Part shown: in pieces, positions 15,350-16,145 of the stretch
How positions within the stretch are numbered: the stretch's first letter is position 1
Layout of the letters: each line of letters begins with the position of its first letter
Assembly (NCBI GenBank): GCA_002482715.1
Contig: DLGN01000142.1
Coordinates: 1 to 16,145 of the forward strand
Length of the DNA: 16,145 nucleotides
Direction: 5' to 3'
Source of the DNA: Oxalobacteraceae bacterium UBA7693
GTDB taxonomy: Bacteria > Pseudomonadota > Gammaproteobacteria > Burkholderiales > Burkholderiaceae_D
The notes under the pieces: model-generated
The model's input: only the letters and a program-made list of their open reading frames with translations
Told to the model about the DNA's origin: nothing
The model's database searches: none
Position numbers and translations under genes: made by a program

Positions 15350-16145
15350 ATGAAGAACTTGATTACATTAGGTGCAGAGGAAGAGTTACAAATTGTCGAT
15401 CAAGACAGTTTGGAATTAGTCGCCCATGATTTCGATCGTGGCCAGCTCGACTATCCTGATCGCAACGGCAGTTCGTCCTGCGAATTGCACAAGGCGGTGG
15501 TTGAATTGCAAACACCAATTTGCCATACGCCAGATCAAATTGTCGCCAGTGTTTCCTCTATGCGCGAAATTATTCGTTTAAGAGCGCAGGCGCAAGGCCA
15601 GCGTATTTTATCTGCCGGTGTGCATCCGTTCTCGAACTGGAAAGAACAAGAGATCAACAAAGATCTACATAAACATCAGCACTATATTCGTCTTGTCGAT
15701 GAGTATGCTGATGCGATGCGTAGCTTGGTGTCGTATGGTTTTCATGTGCATTTAGGTCTGCCAAAAGGGATTCCACCGATGGCAGTTTTTAATTCACTAC
15801 GCAATAGTTTGGCACCGGTATTGGCGATTTCACTGAGCTCGCCATTTTATGAGGGGCGCGATACAGGGATGCAAAGTTGGCGTCACTCCATGCTTGATCG
15901 TTTGCCGCGCATGGGAACGCCCGATATTTGGCGCTCTGAGGAAGAGTATTTCAAACATATCGAACTATTGCGTAAGGTTGGCACTTTAGAAGAGCAACAT
16001 GGCATGTGGGAAGACTTGCGCCTACATCACCGTTATCACACCTTAGAGGTGAGAATTTGTGATGCAACGCCATCACTTGAACACATTTGGCTGATCACTG
16101 CTTTATTACAATGTGAAGCAGCTACGCTGGTACAAGATTATCAAC
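15350..16145 (+). CDS. YbdK/GCS2-type carboxylate-amine ligase (5' part)
   Basis: The gene runs off the right edge; 265 codons are seen of an expected 370 or so. The GCS2 family (weak gamma-glutamylcysteine ligase activity in E. coli YbdK) uses ATP to join a carboxylate to an amine. Visible family motifs are the N-terminal GAEEELQIVDQDSLEL, the SSCELHKAVVELQTPIC block, GQRILSAGVHPFSNW, the central SYGFHVHLGLP (His-Val-His-Leu-Gly signature), LSSPFYEGRDTGMQSWR and the HHRYHTLEVRICDATPS segment. No frame break is seen. AAGGGCGGGG lies just upstream of the ATG. The substrate in this organism is not known; Burkholderiales often keep it beside a gshA/gshB system elsewhere, but none is visible here. 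Confidence 0.92.
   Translation, partial: MKNLITLGAEEELQIVDQDSLELVAHDFDRGQLDYPDRNGSSSCELHKAVVELQTPICHTPDQIVASVSSMREIIRLRAQAQGQRILSAGVHPFSNWKEQEINKDLHKHQHYIRLVDEYADAMRSLVSYGFHVHLGLPKGIPPMAVFNSLRNSLAPVLAISLSSPFYEGRDTGMQSWRHSMLDRLPRMGTPDIWRSEEEYFKHIELLRKVGTLEEQHGMWEDLRLHHRYHTLEVRICDATPSLEHIWLITALLQCEAATLVQDYQ

Noticed and set aside
15330..15353. Seven-codon leader peptide before the YbdK-like gene
   Set aside because: Too short and without attenuator-like codon runs or hairpins; its overlap with the ATG may be chance.

Overview
The window looks like chromosomal DNA of a beta-proteobacterium of moderate GC, most likely a Burkholderiales member of the Oxalobacteraceae/Undibacterium kind. That is inferred from the protein families present (PepD, an RhlE-type helicase, an S9 peptidase, a YbdK-type GCS2 enzyme, orphan SBP_bac_3 proteins), not from any phylogenetic marker. 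No rRNA, tRNA, CRISPR array, transposase or integrase is visible.

Left part (1-4139): ordinary housekeeping and accessory enzymes. These are pepD (-), a GNAT acetyltransferase (-), a divergently read QueG-like Fe-S protein (+), and a convergent DUF1801/YdeI-OmdA protein (-). A 360-bp gap follows, with a good sigma70-type promoter near its right end. That promoter serves a secreted NHL-repeat beta-propeller lipoprotein (4140-6074, +).

Middle part (6131-10018): a decayed accessory zone. An S41 peptidase gene (+) carries two in-frame stops and a frameshift. Its 3' end runs into an antisense remnant of a lipoprotein gene (-) whose second codon is TGA. Next come three short minus-strand genes of unknown function (92, 163 and 190 aa). 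Each is bounded by a 84-107 bp spacer that starts at or near the stop codon of one gene and ends just before the start of the next. The spacers carry RYYYAAC/GTTRRRY-like end boxes and inner inverted repeats. This is the layout of integron gene cassettes with attC sites but no integrase nearby (a CALIN), and it is the most interesting signal here. A noncoding stretch with a REP-like hairpin and other palindromes follows.

Right part (10019-16145): an RhlE-type DEAD-box helicase (-), a secreted S9 prolyl-oligopeptidase-family peptidase (+) closed by a clear intrinsic terminator, a GNAT acetyltransferase and an orphan periplasmic solute-binding protein (both -, probably one unit), a 423-bp gap, and the 5' part of a YbdK/GCS2 carboxylate-amine ligase (+) cut by the window edge.

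Apart from the putative cassettes and the 14121/14926 pair, the genes look like single transcription units without one shared pathway. Peptide turnover recurs (PepD, S9 peptidase, decayed S41 peptidase).
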